Shown here piece after piece: positions 25,841 to 35,075 of a stretch of DNA of 64,000 nt. Origin of the DNA: Pseudomonadota bacterium (GTDB lineage Bacteria > Pseudomonadota > Alphaproteobacteria > Reyranellales > Reyranellaceae); NCBI GenBank assembly GCA_018240695.1, contig JAFEFH010000003.1, forward strand, positions 1 to 64,000, given 5' to 3'. The first letter of the stretch is position 1. Each line of letters begins with the position of its first letter. Position numbers and translations under genes: made by a program. The notes under the pieces were generated by a model, which worked only from the letters and a program-made list of their open reading frames with translations, was not told the origin of the DNA and made no database searches.

Positions 25841-26556
25841 CGACGCGCAAGCGGCGGATCGGGGAATGGCTCGTGGGCGTGCTCGGCGTCAATCCCGAGA
25901 CCTTCTGGGCCGTCTGGATCGAGCTGCGCGCCGCCGCGGTGCGCATCCGCGGGCGCATCGACCCGCGCTGGATCGCGCGCCGGCACGAGCTGATGCGCCG
26001 CCGCGGCGTGCTGGCCAATCTCGGCTGCGGGCCGACGGGGCGCGAGGGCTGGGTCAATCTCGACCTGTTCGATGCGCCGGGCCTGACCATGCGCGTCGAT
26101 TGCCGCCATCGCCTGCCGCTGGCCGACGGCGCCTGCCGCGGCCTCCAGGTCGAGCACTATTTCGAGCATCTCGAGATCAAGGTCGAGCGGCCGCGCTTCC
26201 TCGCCGAATGCCGGCGCGTCCTCGAGGAGAACGGCATCCTGCGTATCGTCGTGCCCGATGCGCGCCGGTTCATGGAGGCCTATCTTCGGCCGGGCTGGGA
26301 ACCGATCAACAGGCTGGGCGGCTTCTATGTTCCCGAGGAACTCTGCCGAGCGAAGATCGAAGTGGTGACGCATACCTTCCGCCAGGACGGCGACCACTTC
26401 GCGGGATACGACGCCGACTATCTGCGGATCGTCCTCGAGGATGCCGGCTTCCGCGACGTCGCGGTCCGGGCGTGGCGCGAGGGCGAATTCCCCGGCGGCT
26501 GCATCGACATCGACCAGCACCGGGTCTACTCGCTCTACATGGAGGCGCGTCGCTGA
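25837..26556 (+). CDS. SAM-dependent methyltransferase
   Basis: 239 residues. SAM motif I is GVLANLGCGPTGREGWVNLD (about 60-79), followed by VEHYFEHLEIKVERPRFLAE and a final strand with the motif LEENGILRIVVPDARRFMEA. Fits the class-I methyltransferases that often modify sugars or glycosyl termini in capsule loci. ATG in the ATGA overlap of the previous stop; it overlaps the next gene by 1 nt. Target sugar unknown. Confidence 0.82.
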   Translation: MTTRKRRIGEWLVGVLGVNPETFWAVWIELRAAAVRIRGRIDPRWIARRHELMRRRGVLANLGCGPTGREGWVNLDLFDAPGLTMRVDCRHRLPLADGACRGLQVEHYFEHLEIKVERPRFLAECRRVLEENGILRIVVPDARRFMEAYLRPGWEPINRLGGFYVPEELCRAKIEVVTHTFRQDGDHFAGYDADYLRIVLEDAGFRDVAVRAWREGEFPGGCIDIDQHRVYSLYMEARR

Positions 26557-27602
26557 TGCGCATCGTGCTCACCGCCGATCCCGAGATCGAGGTTCCGCCG
26601 CGCCTCTATGGCGGCATCGAGCGCATCGTCGATGCGCTGGTGCGCGGCTACCGCGCGCGCGGGCATCGGGTGTGCCTCGTCGCGCGCGCCGGCTCGCAGT
26701 GCGCGGCCGATGCGGTGCATGCGTGGCCGGGACAGAGTTCGCTGTCGTCGTCCGACACGCTGCGCAACAGCTGGGCGCTGTGGAAGGCGGTGCGCGCCTT
26801 CGAGCCCGACGTGCTGCACAGTTTCTCGCGCGTCGCCTATCTCACGCCGCATCTGCGCGGCCGCATACCGGTCATCATGAGCTACCAGCGCGAGCCCACG
26901 ATGCGCACGACGGGCCTGGCCGTGCGGCTCGCGGCGCCGAATGTGCTGACCTTCACGGGATGCAGCGACTATATCGCGGCGCAGGGCCGGCCGGCCGGCG
27001 GCCGCTGGGAAGGCATCCCGAACTTCGCCGAGATGGGCGCGCTGCATTTCTCGCCGTCCGTGCCGACTGACGCTCCGCTGGTGTTCCTCAGCCGGGTCGA
27101 GAGCATCAAGGGTGCGGAGTGGGCGATCGAGATCGCACGGCGCACGAAGCAGCGCCTCATCATCGCCGGCAATCACTCCGACACGGGTCCCGAAGGGGCT
27201 TACTGGAACGAGAAGATCGCGCCCTGTATCGGCCGCGACGGCATCGACTATGTCGGACCGGTCGACGACGCGCAGAAGAACGCCCTGTTGGGCGCGGCGC
27301 GCGCCATGATCGTGCCGATCCAGTGGAACGAGCCCTTCGGCATCGTCTTCGCCGAGGCGCTGGCCTGCGGCACGCCGGTCATCTCCTGCCCGCGCGGGTC
27401 GCTGCCCGAGATCGTGCGGCCGGGCAAGGAGGGATTCCTGATCGGGTCGATCGAGGAAGGCTGCGCCGCCGTGAGCCGCCTGGGCAGCATCGACCGCGCC
27501 GCCTGCCGCCGCCGCGCCGAGGAGAATTATTCGCCCGACGTCGTGATCGAGCGCTATCTCGATCTCTATGGGCGCGCGCGGATGGCGCTGGCAGGACGAT
27601 GA
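26556..27602 (+). CDS. glycosyltransferase family 4
   Basis: 348 residues of GT-B fold. The acceptor half begins MRIVLTADPEIEVPPRLYGG with the family GG-x-x-R pattern; the donor half has PLVFLSRVESIKGAEWAIEI and PIQWNEPFGIVFAEALACGT, with the E-x7-E pair (Glu in NEP and AEA). Retaining transfer from a nucleotide-sugar donor is expected; the sugar is unknown. Start overlaps the upstream stop by 1 nt (TGATG), and its stop overlaps the next ATG. Confidence 0.88.
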   Translation: MRIVLTADPEIEVPPRLYGGIERIVDALVRGYRARGHRVCLVARAGSQCAADAVHAWPGQSSLSSSDTLRNSWALWKAVRAFEPDVLHSFSRVAYLTPHLRGRIPVIMSYQREPTMRTTGLAVRLAAPNVLTFTGCSDYIAAQGRPAGGRWEGIPNFAEMGALHFSPSVPTDAPLVFLSRVESIKGAEWAIEIARRTKQRLIIAGNHSDTGPEGAYWNEKIAPCIGRDGIDYVGPVDDAQKNALLGAARAMIVPIQWNEPFGIVFAEALACGTPVISCPRGSLPEIVRPGKEGFLIGSIEEGCAAVSRLGSIDRAACRRRAEENYSPDVVIERYLDLYGRARMALAGR

Positions 27603-28915
27603 GCAAGCGCGTCGCCATCGTCACCGGACACTTCGTGCCCAGCAACCTCGTGGGCGCACAGCGCGCACGTCTATGGTCGCGCTACCTGCCGCAGTTCGGT
27701 TGGGAGCCGATCGTGGTGACGGGCGATCCGGCACGGTACGAGGAGCGGCCGGATCCCGATCTCGAACATCTGGTCGCGCCGGGGCTGCGCGTGATCCATG
27801 CGCCGACCTGGTCGACCAAGCCGGTGCGATTGGTGGGCGATGTGGGCGTGCGCGCGTTCTTGGGCTGCTACCGCGCGCTCGCGCGGCTGGCGCGGCGCAA
27901 GGAGATCGACTTCGTTCTGGTGACGATCCCTTCGAACTTCCTCGGCCCCGTCGGGCGCCTGGTCCATTTGCGGCACGGTTTGCCGTTCGGGATCGACTAC
28001 CAGGATCCCTGGGTGAACGCGTGGCCCGGTGTCGAGAAGCCGTTCACGCGCGCCTGGGGCTCCTACAACTTGGCCAAAATGCTGGAGCCATGGTCCGTGC
28101 GTGACGCGGCACTCATCACGGCGATGGCGCCGGGCTATATCGCGGGAATGCTGGAACGCAATCCCGGAGTCGGGAAGACCGCCGTGGTGTCGTGCATGCC
28201 GATGGGAACCGCGCCGGAGGACTTCGACCTCGTGCGCACGCTGCACAAGCCGACGTTCCTGTTCGATCGCGACGACGGCCGGTTTCACATGATCTATGCC
28301 GGCGCGCTGTTGCCAGCCGGTGTCGTCGTGCTCGATGCCTTCCTTGCCGGCTTGAAGCGGCTGCGCGAGACGACGCCGGAAGCGGCGGCCAGGCTCTGTG
28401 TGCATTTCGTCGGCACCGGCACCTCGCCGGACGATCCTGCGGGGTTCCGCGTGAAGCCGAGGGCGGAGCGGGCCGGCGTCGCCGACATGGTCGACGAGCA
28501 TCCTCATCGCATCGGCTACATCGACACGCTCAATCACCTCGAGCATAGCGACGCGGTGCTGGTCCTCGGCTCGACGGAGCGGCACTATACGCCGTCCAAG
28601 GTCTTCCAGGCCATGCTGTCGCGCCGGCCGATCTTCGCGATGCTCCATGCCGAGAGCACGGCGGTCGGCATGATCCGCACGGCCCGCGCGGGCGAGGTCC
28701 TGACGCTCACCGAAGACCGGATGCCGGAGACGGCGGAAATCGCCGCGGGCCTGGCCGCCCTGATCCGCGACACCAGTCGCGCACCGATGAACGCCGATCG
28801 GTCGGGTTTCGAGGCGTTCTCCGCCCGGGAGTCGACGCGCGCTGTGGCGGAGGCGCTCGATCTTGCCTGCGCGCGTTACCAGGAGGGGCGGGTCGCACCT
28901 GCCGCGTCCGCGTGA
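27599..28915 (+). CDS. glycosyltransferase, GT-B type
   Basis: 438 residues. It starts KRVAIVTGHFVPSNLVGAQR as the N-terminal nucleotide fold, with IDYQDPWVNAW in the first half and TERHYTPSKVFQAMLSRRP in the second. The E-x7-E motif is absent, and the resemblance is to the WcaI/WbuB-like group with atypical donor sites. Starts inside the upstream stop (ATGA) and overlaps the next GTG by 4 nt. Probable role: a sugar step of the repeat unit. Confidence 0.78.
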   Translation: MSKRVAIVTGHFVPSNLVGAQRARLWSRYLPQFGWEPIVVTGDPARYEERPDPDLEHLVAPGLRVIHAPTWSTKPVRLVGDVGVRAFLGCYRALARLARRKEIDFVLVTIPSNFLGPVGRLVHLRHGLPFGIDYQDPWVNAWPGVEKPFTRAWGSYNLAKMLEPWSVRDAALITAMAPGYIAGMLERNPGVGKTAVVSCMPMGTAPEDFDLVRTLHKPTFLFDRDDGRFHMIYAGALLPAGVVVLDAFLAGLKRLRETTPEAAARLCVHFVGTGTSPDDPAGFRVKPRAERAGVADMVDEHPHRIGYIDTLNHLEHSDAVLVLGSTERHYTPSKVFQAMLSRRPIFAMLHAESTAVGMIRTARAGEVLTLTEDRMPETAEIAAGLAALIRDTSRAPMNADRSGFEAFSARESTRAVAEALDLACARYQEGRVAPAASA

Positions 28916-30078
28916 ATCCGCGCATCGGCTTCCTGATCAGTCATCCGATCCAGTACTACACCCCGATCTTTCGCGAGCTCGCGGGGCTGTGCGATCTCAC
29001 GGTGTACTTCGCGCATCGCCAGACCGCGGAAGAGCAGGCACGCGAAGGCTTCGGCGTGGCGTTCGAGTGGAACGTCGACCTGCTGTCCGGCTACCGCAGC
29101 AAGTTCCTCGAGAATGTGTCGACGCGGCCGGGGACCGATCGTTTCGGTGGCCGCGATACGCCGGGCATCGCACGTGAGATTGGCGAAGGCGGCTTCGACG
29201 CCTTCGTCGTGCCGGGCTGGGGGCTGCGTTCCTATCTCCAGGCGGCGAACGCCTGCCGCCGCGCCGGCGTACCCGTTTTCGTGCGCGGCGATTCGCAGTT
29301 GCTCGCGCGGCGCGGATTTCTCATCCAGATGGCCAAGGCGGTCGTCTTCGCGCGCGTGCTGCGGCGGTTCGACGGCTTTCTGTATGTCGGCCAGAGGAAC
29401 CGCGAGTATCTCCGCCACTACGGTGTGCGCGACGAGCGCCTGTTCTTCTCGCCGCACTGTGTCGACAACGATGCGTTCCGGGCTGCCAGCGACGCGGCAA
29501 GAGCCGCCGGCGTGCAACGGTCGCCAGGCGCCAAGCGGATCCTCTTCGTGGGCAAGCTCGTGGAGCGCAAGCGTCCGGTCGACGTGTTGCGCGCGGCGGC
29601 CTTGGTGCGTGCGCGGGGCAGGGCGGTCGAAGTCGCGTTCGCGGGCTCAGGCGCGCTCGAGGACGAGTTGCGCCGTGAGGCGGCGGCGACAGGAGTCCCG
29701 ACAGTCTTCCATGGCTTCGTGAATCAGCGCGAGATGCCGGCGATCTACGCAGCGGCCGATGTCCTGGTCCTGCCATCCGACGGAACCGAGACCTGGGGGT
29801 TGGCGGTGAACGAGGGCATGGCATGCGGACTGCCCGCGGTGGTCTCGGATGCCGTAGGTTGCGGACCGGACATGATCGAGCAGGGCAGGACAGGCGCTGT
29901 CTTTGCTCTCGGCGACGCCGAATCCTTCGCAAGAGCCGTGGAGACTGCAATTTCCCTTGATGCGGGCATGCTCCAAAGGCATATCGCCGCTCGTATGGCG
30001 GTTTACTCGCCTCGGCGGGCCGCTCAGGGTATACTGGAAGCGGCGGCCAAAATCGGGGAAAAGCCTCGCCAAGGGTAA
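28912..30078 (+). CDS. glycosyltransferase family 4
   Basis: 388 residues from a GTG start (GTGA overlap). First half: NPRIGFLISHPIQYYTPIFR, a common opening for this group; second half: KRILFVGKLVERKRPVDVLR, then ADVLVLPSDGTETWGLAVNE and GMACGLPAVVSDAVG, with the E-x7-E pair in ETWGLAVNE. This is a canonical GT4 retaining enzyme. It ends the tight string of glycosyltransferases and lies 12 nt before the first of two polytopic membrane proteins. Confidence 0.9.
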   Translation: MNPRIGFLISHPIQYYTPIFRELAGLCDLTVYFAHRQTAEEQAREGFGVAFEWNVDLLSGYRSKFLENVSTRPGTDRFGGRDTPGIAREIGEGGFDAFVVPGWGLRSYLQAANACRRAGVPVFVRGDSQLLARRGFLIQMAKAVVFARVLRRFDGFLYVGQRNREYLRHYGVRDERLFFSPHCVDNDAFRAASDAARAAGVQRSPGAKRILFVGKLVERKRPVDVLRAAALVRARGRAVEVAFAGSGALEDELRREAAATGVPTVFHGFVNQREMPAIYAAADVLVLPSDGTETWGLAVNEGMACGLPAVVSDAVGCGPDMIEQGRTGAVFALGDAESFARAVETAISLDAGMLQRHIAARMAVYSPRRAAQGILEAAAKIGEKPRQG

Positions 30079-30090
30079 AGCGTCCAGCCG

Positions 30091-31581
30091 ATGCGTGACA
30101 ATATTTCAGCGATGAATCCGGCGTTTGCGCCGCGCCGGCTGGTCGACGCCCGGCTCGACTATGGGACGCTGCAACGGTTCTTCCTCGGGGTCGGGGTCTT
30201 CCTCGTCCTCATGTGCCCGTTCTCGCCCGATCCCGTCGCGTTCGCGATCTGCGGATTGTTGCCTTGGGTGATCCTGCGCCTCGTCGGCAGCCCGTATACC
30301 CCGGCGGCCGTGGCGTACTACATCCTCTGGCAATGGCTTCAGTCCTTCGCCCGCGTCGTCCAGGGCATCGTCGACGGTGAGGCGCTGGCGCGTGGCCTGT
30401 ACGGGGCCACCGTCGAACGTGCCTTCTGGTACTCGTTGGCCAGCCTTCTTGTGATCGCGATCGCCTTCCGGCTGGTGCTTCTCGGACGCAGCCGACCGCC
30501 GTCGGCGGCCATGCTCACGGCGCACAAGCGTTGGCGTCTGCGCGACCTCTTCATGCTCTATCTCGCGTCTGTCGTCGTCGGGGCGATCTGCGGCTTCCTC
30601 TCGCACGCGGTGCCGGCGCTCGATCAGCCATTCCAGGCCGCCGGCTACGTCAAGGTGCTCGCGCTGGTGATGCTGTTCTCGTCGGTGCTCACCGGAGGCG
30701 GCAAGGGCTGGCAGATCCTGCTCGGCGTTCTCGTCGTCGAGGTGTTGAGCGGCTTCGCCGGTCTGTTCTCGGACTTCAAGTCGGTGTTCATCTATCTCGC
30801 CGTGACGGCGATCGCGTCGCGGATCCGGTGGAACGGCACGATGGCCGTCGCGACGGTGGCGCTGGGTACCGTCCTGCTGGGGCTGGCACTTTTCTGGACG
30901 TCGGTGAAGGGCGAATTCCGCCAGTACGCCACAGGCTCCTCCGAATCGCAGGCGTTGAAAACATCGCTTTCAAGTCGCTTCGAATATCTCGGCAACAAGG
31001 CGTCGAGCGGCGGCATCGATTGGGAGACGGCGGCTTACGCGCTGCTGACGCGCCTGGCCTATATCGACATCTTCGGCTCGGTTATCGGCGTGCAGGACGT
31101 CTCCCCTGAGCCGGTTTACATGCGCCAATGGACCGACGGCCTGGAGCATGTGCTCAAGCCGCGCTTCCTGTTCCCCAACAAGCCCCCCCTGCTCGACACG
31201 GAAGTCTTCGTTCGTCTCGCCCGCGGCGACGTCACCGAATCGCTCCGCGGGGGTACGTCGATCAGCGTCGGCTACATGGCGGAGAATTACGTCGATCTCG
31301 GATTTCCCGGCATGCTGGTTGGGGTCTTCGCTCTGGCCGGAGTGGTGGCGCTCGTCTGCCGATACTTCGCGTCGCGTCCGGTACCATGGATGATGCGCGA
31401 AGGCGTGGTGCTGGCGATCCTCTATCAGATTGGACACGACGGCGTTGAGATATCGCTGCCGAAGCTGCTGGGCGGCATCCTCATGACGTTCGCAGTGTGG
31501 TCGATCATCGCACGCTGGGGATTCCCCATCATCTTGAAGTGGTTGGCGCGACCGGTGAGCGACAAGGGGCGCGGCGCATGA
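30091..31581 (+). CDS. polytopic membrane protein, first of a tandem pair (polymerase-like)
   Basis: 496 residues, about ten TM helices, no named family. Conserved in the tandem partner: an N-terminal FLGVGVFLVLMCPFSPDP, DGEALARGLYGATVERAFWY, GLFSDFKSVF, a periplasmic region with KGEFRQYATGSSESQ, and RGGTSISVGYMAENYVDLGF near the end. The topology of many TM helices with one large loop is Wzy-polymerase or ligase-like, yet no Wzy signature was seen. Start chosen at ATG 30091; a second ATG follows at residue 8. Confidence 0.75.
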   Translation: MRDNISAMNPAFAPRRLVDARLDYGTLQRFFLGVGVFLVLMCPFSPDPVAFAICGLLPWVILRLVGSPYTPAAVAYYILWQWLQSFARVVQGIVDGEALARGLYGATVERAFWYSLASLLVIAIAFRLVLLGRSRPPSAAMLTAHKRWRLRDLFMLYLASVVVGAICGFLSHAVPALDQPFQAAGYVKVLALVMLFSSVLTGGGKGWQILLGVLVVEVLSGFAGLFSDFKSVFIYLAVTAIASRIRWNGTMAVATVALGTVLLGLALFWTSVKGEFRQYATGSSESQALKTSLSSRFEYLGNKASSGGIDWETAAYALLTRLAYIDIFGSVIGVQDVSPEPVYMRQWTDGLEHVLKPRFLFPNKPPLLDTEVFVRLARGDVTESLRGGTSISVGYMAENYVDLGFPGMLVGVFALAGVVALVCRYFASRPVPWMMREGVVLAILYQIGHDGVEISLPKLLGGILMTFAVWSIIARWGFPIILKWLARPVSDKGRGA

Positions 31582-31627
31582 TGGCAGTTCGCGCATCGCC
31601 ACGCCCGTGGCAGCCGGGCTGAATGTG

Positions 31628-33124
31628 ATGAGTCTGGTGGCTAGCCGCGCGGAAATGGCTGGAACGCTCCTGGAAGAAGCTCCAGCAATCCGGCTCGACT
31701 ATTCCTTCTTGCGCCGTGTCTTCCTCGGCATCGGCGTCGCATTGCTCTTCCTCGCGCCGACCGCGCGTGACCCGCTCGCCTTCGCTGCCGGGGCCCTCGT
31801 GCCGTGGCTGATGTTCTCCATTATCAACACGCCGACCATGCCGGCGGCGATCTGCTTCTTCCTGCTGTGGCAATGGCTGGAGGTCTTTACCCGGGCCATC
31901 CTGACGTTTGTCGACGGCGAGGCCATGGGAGCCGGAATATACGGAGAGACGGTCGCCCGCGCCTATTGGTACATGCTTGCGAGCCTGATCGTCTTCGCGA
32001 TTGCTTTCCGCATCACGCTCGGCAACTTGCGCGAACCAGGCCGCTACTTCCGCAACGCCCATCGTCATTGGCGGCCGCAGGACATGTTCGCCTGCTACAT
32101 TGGCGGCCTGCTTGCCGGCGTGTTCTACCGCTACGGCTCGGCCGCCCTCCCCAGCCTCGATCAGCCGCTCGAGGCCGTGGGACGCCTGAAGATCGTCGGC
32201 CTGTTCCTGCTCTTCACCTACGTCCTCTCGACCGGCAGGGGGCGAGGATATTTGTGGATGGCCGTCGCCTTCGAACTCGTCAGCGGTTTCGGCGGATTGT
32301 TCTCGGATTTCAAGAGCGTCTTCATGATCCTGGGCATGGCGGCGCTCGCGGCACGTATCCGGTGGACGGGAACACTGGCGGTGCTTGCGGTAGCGCTGCT
32401 TTCGCTGGGCACGGGACTGGCGCTGTTCTGGACTGCGGTGAAGTCCGACTTCCGTCAATTCGCCACGGGCTCGGATGAGTCGCAGTACGTCAAGGTCGAC
32501 CTATCCGATCGCTACGGCTACCTGGGAGACAAGGCTAGCTCGCTGGACACCATCGAATGGGGCCTGGCGGCCCAGGCGCTGTTGAATCGCGTGGCGTATA
32601 CCGACATCTTCGGCTCCGTGATCGCGGTACAGGAGAATTCGGGTACAGCCGAATCGTATCCCCGCCAGTGGTCGGACGCGCTCAATCATATCTTCAAACC
32701 GCGCTTCCTGTTCCCCGACAAGGGACAGCTGTCCGACACCGAGGTTTATGCGCGTCTGGCGCTCGGCAACGTTTCGGAAGAGATGCGCGGCGGCACGTCG
32801 ATCAGCGTCGGCTACATGGCGGAGAATTTTGCCGACTTCGGATTTCCCGGAATGCTCGTGGGCATATTTGTGCTTGGTGTGATCGTTGGCGGCATCTGCC
32901 GGTATTTCATGATGATTCAGCTCCCTTGGTACGTTCGGGAAGGGGTCGTGATGGCATTCATCTATACCTGCGCCACGACCGGCGCCGAGATCTCACTGCC
33001 CAAGATGCTGGGTGCGGCAGTGATGTTCACGATCATCTACGCGGTGCTGGTGCGATATTTTCTGCCGCGAATCTGGCATTGGCTCGATGATCGTGCCGGC
33101 TACCAGGAAGTCCAACTGTCTTGA
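31628..33124 (+). CDS. polytopic membrane protein, second of a tandem pair (polymerase-like)
   Basis: 498 residues, paralogue of the preceding gene over its whole length: DGEAMGAGIYGETVARAYWY, GLFSDFKSVF, KSDFRQFATGSDESQ and RGGTSISVGYMAENFADFGF align with it directly. A tandem duplication followed by divergence explains the pair. ATG 31628 is preferred to a GTG at 31607 because it precedes the common core, although neither has a strong RBS. Possible roles: polymerase, translocase or acyltransferase acting on the lipid-linked polymer. Confidence 0.75.
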   Translation: MSLVASRAEMAGTLLEEAPAIRLDYSFLRRVFLGIGVALLFLAPTARDPLAFAAGALVPWLMFSIINTPTMPAAICFFLLWQWLEVFTRAILTFVDGEAMGAGIYGETVARAYWYMLASLIVFAIAFRITLGNLREPGRYFRNAHRHWRPQDMFACYIGGLLAGVFYRYGSAALPSLDQPLEAVGRLKIVGLFLLFTYVLSTGRGRGYLWMAVAFELVSGFGGLFSDFKSVFMILGMAALAARIRWTGTLAVLAVALLSLGTGLALFWTAVKSDFRQFATGSDESQYVKVDLSDRYGYLGDKASSLDTIEWGLAAQALLNRVAYTDIFGSVIAVQENSGTAESYPRQWSDALNHIFKPRFLFPDKGQLSDTEVYARLALGNVSEEMRGGTSISVGYMAENFADFGFPGMLVGIFVLGVIVGGICRYFMMIQLPWYVREGVVMAFIYTCATTGAEISLPKMLGAAVMFTIIYAVLVRYFLPRIWHWLDDRAGYQEVQLS

Positions 33125-34107
33125 TGTCCCCCGATACGCTGAACCTCTTCTATGAGGAGCCGGACCCCGATCGCTGGTTCCCGTTCGATCGCTATCCGCG
33201 CCGCCTGATTCGCCTGTGCGTGCGGGGGCGTAGCGAGCCGCGGGGCACCTTGCGAGCCTTCATGAACCTGGTCGAGGGGCTCGACCGTATCGGCGTGCCC
33301 TACAGGATCAATGACTACCGCTGGCTTCGCGCGCATCGCGACGAACTCGCCTGTGTCTTCGGCAAGCCCCACGTGCTCGACAAGATTCCGGACGAGACAC
33401 CGATCCTGTTCGGAACCTCCATCTACAGTCACCCCAGCGACAATCCGCAGTTGCCGCGCCTGCGGAAGCTGAAGCAGGTGCTGGTGCCGAGTGCGTGGGT
33501 GCAGGCGATGTTCGAGGAGGTCTGGCCGGGCCTCGTCACGGTCTGGCCGGTCGGCATCGACACCGAGCGCTGGCAAACGCCGGCGACGGCCGTCCGCGAC
33601 GTCGACGTGCTGATCTACGACAAGATCTACTGGCGGCGCGCCTATTACGAGAAAACGCTGCTTGAGCCGCTGCATGCCGAACTGGCGCGGCGCGGCCTGC
33701 GTGTCGAGACGCTGCGCTATGGCCTGTATCGGGAAGAACAGCTTCATGCGCTCAGCCGCTGCGCGCGCTCGATGGTCTATCTCAGCCGGCACGAGACCCA
33801 GGGCATAGCCGCGCAACAGATGCTGGCGGCCGGTGTGCCGCTGTTCGCCTGGGACGAAGGCGGGCTGTGGCAGGACCCGCAATATTTCCCGCATGCGGTG
33901 AACTTCGGTCCGGTGACGTCGGTGCCCTACTGGGACGATCGCTGCGGTGCGCGGTTCCGTGACGGATCCGATGTCGTCGCTTCGTTCGACGGGTTTTGGC
34001 GGAAGGTCGAGGCGGACGTCTTCAAGCCGCGCGAGATGATCGTGGAGAACCTCACGCTCGAGAAATGCGCGACTGCTTATGTCGAATTGACGAAGCGATT
34101 CGGCTAA
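33124..34107 (+). CDS. glycosyltransferase-like protein
   Basis: 327 residues. Start overlaps the preceding stop by 1 nt (TGATG); the TTG three bases earlier is a poorer choice. First half: PRGTLRAFMNLVEGLDRIGV and PSAWVQAMFEEVW; second half: VDVLIYDKIYWRRAYYEKTL, then CARSMVYLSRHETQGIAAQQ and MLAAGVPLFAWDEGG, a donor-site-like arrangement with one Glu (HETQG). This suggests GT-B with a reduced donor motif. Last plus-strand gene before a 158-nt gap. Confidence 0.7.
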   Translation: MSPDTLNLFYEEPDPDRWFPFDRYPRRLIRLCVRGRSEPRGTLRAFMNLVEGLDRIGVPYRINDYRWLRAHRDELACVFGKPHVLDKIPDETPILFGTSIYSHPSDNPQLPRLRKLKQVLVPSAWVQAMFEEVWPGLVTVWPVGIDTERWQTPATAVRDVDVLIYDKIYWRRAYYEKTLLEPLHAELARRGLRVETLRYGLYREEQLHALSRCARSMVYLSRHETQGIAAQQMLAAGVPLFAWDEGGLWQDPQYFPHAVNFGPVTSVPYWDDRCGARFRDGSDVVASFDGFWRKVEADVFKPREMIVENLTLEKCATAYVELTKRFG

Positions 34108-34157
34108 CCGGCCGCATCCGCTGAACGGCTCGACGGGCCATCATGCAATATTCTGTA

Positions 34158-34188
34158 TTGGTCGACACTCGTCGGAGCATGTTAGAAT
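34158..34188 (+). promoter_or_regulatory. possible sigma-70 promoter before FkbM gene
   Basis: A TTGGTC box at 34158-34163 and TAGAAT at 34183-34188 (one base from TATAAT), spacer 19 nt, in the AT-richer 158-nt gap before the FkbM gene. The long spacer lowers confidence. Confidence 0.3.
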
Positions 34189-34265
34189 CCGGCCAACGAT
34201 CGACCTAGGCAAGGGGAGACCGCCCGCCTCTCGAAGAAGGTGGCTGGTGCAGGGCAGAGTTTGGA

Positions 34266-35072
34266 ATGATTCACATACCGGCCTTCATCGCGCGCGTGCC
34301 CGTCGTGCGCGGCATCCTGCGACTCGCGATCACTGCCTACTCGCACGTCTTCAAGGGCCGTTATTCGATCGAGCGGCGCGAAGGCCTGCTTCTGCTGCTC
34401 GACCGTGAGAATGCCATCGACTGGCTTCTCACCCTGTCGGGCGAGTGGGAAAAGCCGCATCTCACCAAGCTGTTCGAGCTGGCTCGCCAGCAGATGCCGC
34501 ACGCGCAGAAGGGCGCGATTTTCCTCGACATCGGCGCGCACTGGGGGCTTTACGCGCTGAAGGCACACCAGAGCAAAATGTTCGAGCAGATCGTCGCGTT
34601 CGAGCCCGATCCCTTCAACTATGCGCAGCTTCAGGCCAATCTGTTCCTGAACAGCGCGGAGGCTGCGATCCGTGCCTATCCGCTCGCGGCAACCGACGGT
34701 GACCGCACCTTCACGCTCTTCCAGCGCAATCCCCACAACCGGGGCGCGACCAGGGTCGTGGCCGCCGAAGAACAGGGCGGACAGAAAAACATCGTGCGCG
34801 GCACGACCGTCGACAGCCTGATCGACGTCTCCGACAAGTTGCTGGTCATCAAGATCGACGTCGAATCGCATGAGCTCGAAACGATTGCCGGCATGATGAA
34901 GCTGTTCGCCCGCAACCGCTTCGTCATCCAGATCGAGATCTGGGATACGCCCAAGGAAGAGAGCGACCGGCGCCTGAAGTTCCTGACCGAACTGTTCGCC
35001 GCCCACGGCGCCGAACTCGTGCACTCGATCGATCACGACTACTTCTACGCCTCGATCCTGCCGAAGGCGTGA
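34266..35072 (+). CDS. FkbM family SAM-dependent methyltransferase
   Basis: 268 residues. FkbM-type motif: GAIFLDIGAHWGLYALKAHQ (about 89-108) for SAM, then QIVAFEPDPFNYAQLQANL, TTVDSLIDVSDKLLVIKIDV and ESHELETIAGMMK. These enzymes O-methylate sugars in polysaccharides and other products. Its own promoter-like sequence lies upstream. Convergent with the PIG-L gene, with 3 nt between stops. Confidence 0.85.
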   Translation: MIHIPAFIARVPVVRGILRLAITAYSHVFKGRYSIERREGLLLLLDRENAIDWLLTLSGEWEKPHLTKLFELARQQMPHAQKGAIFLDIGAHWGLYALKAHQSKMFEQIVAFEPDPFNYAQLQANLFLNSAEAAIRAYPLAATDGDRTFTLFQRNPHNRGATRVVAAEEQGGQKNIVRGTTVDSLIDVSDKLLVIKIDVESHELETIAGMMKLFARNRFVIQIEIWDTPKEESDRRLKFLTELFAAHGAELVHSIDHDYFYASILPKA

Positions 35073-35075
35073 AGC

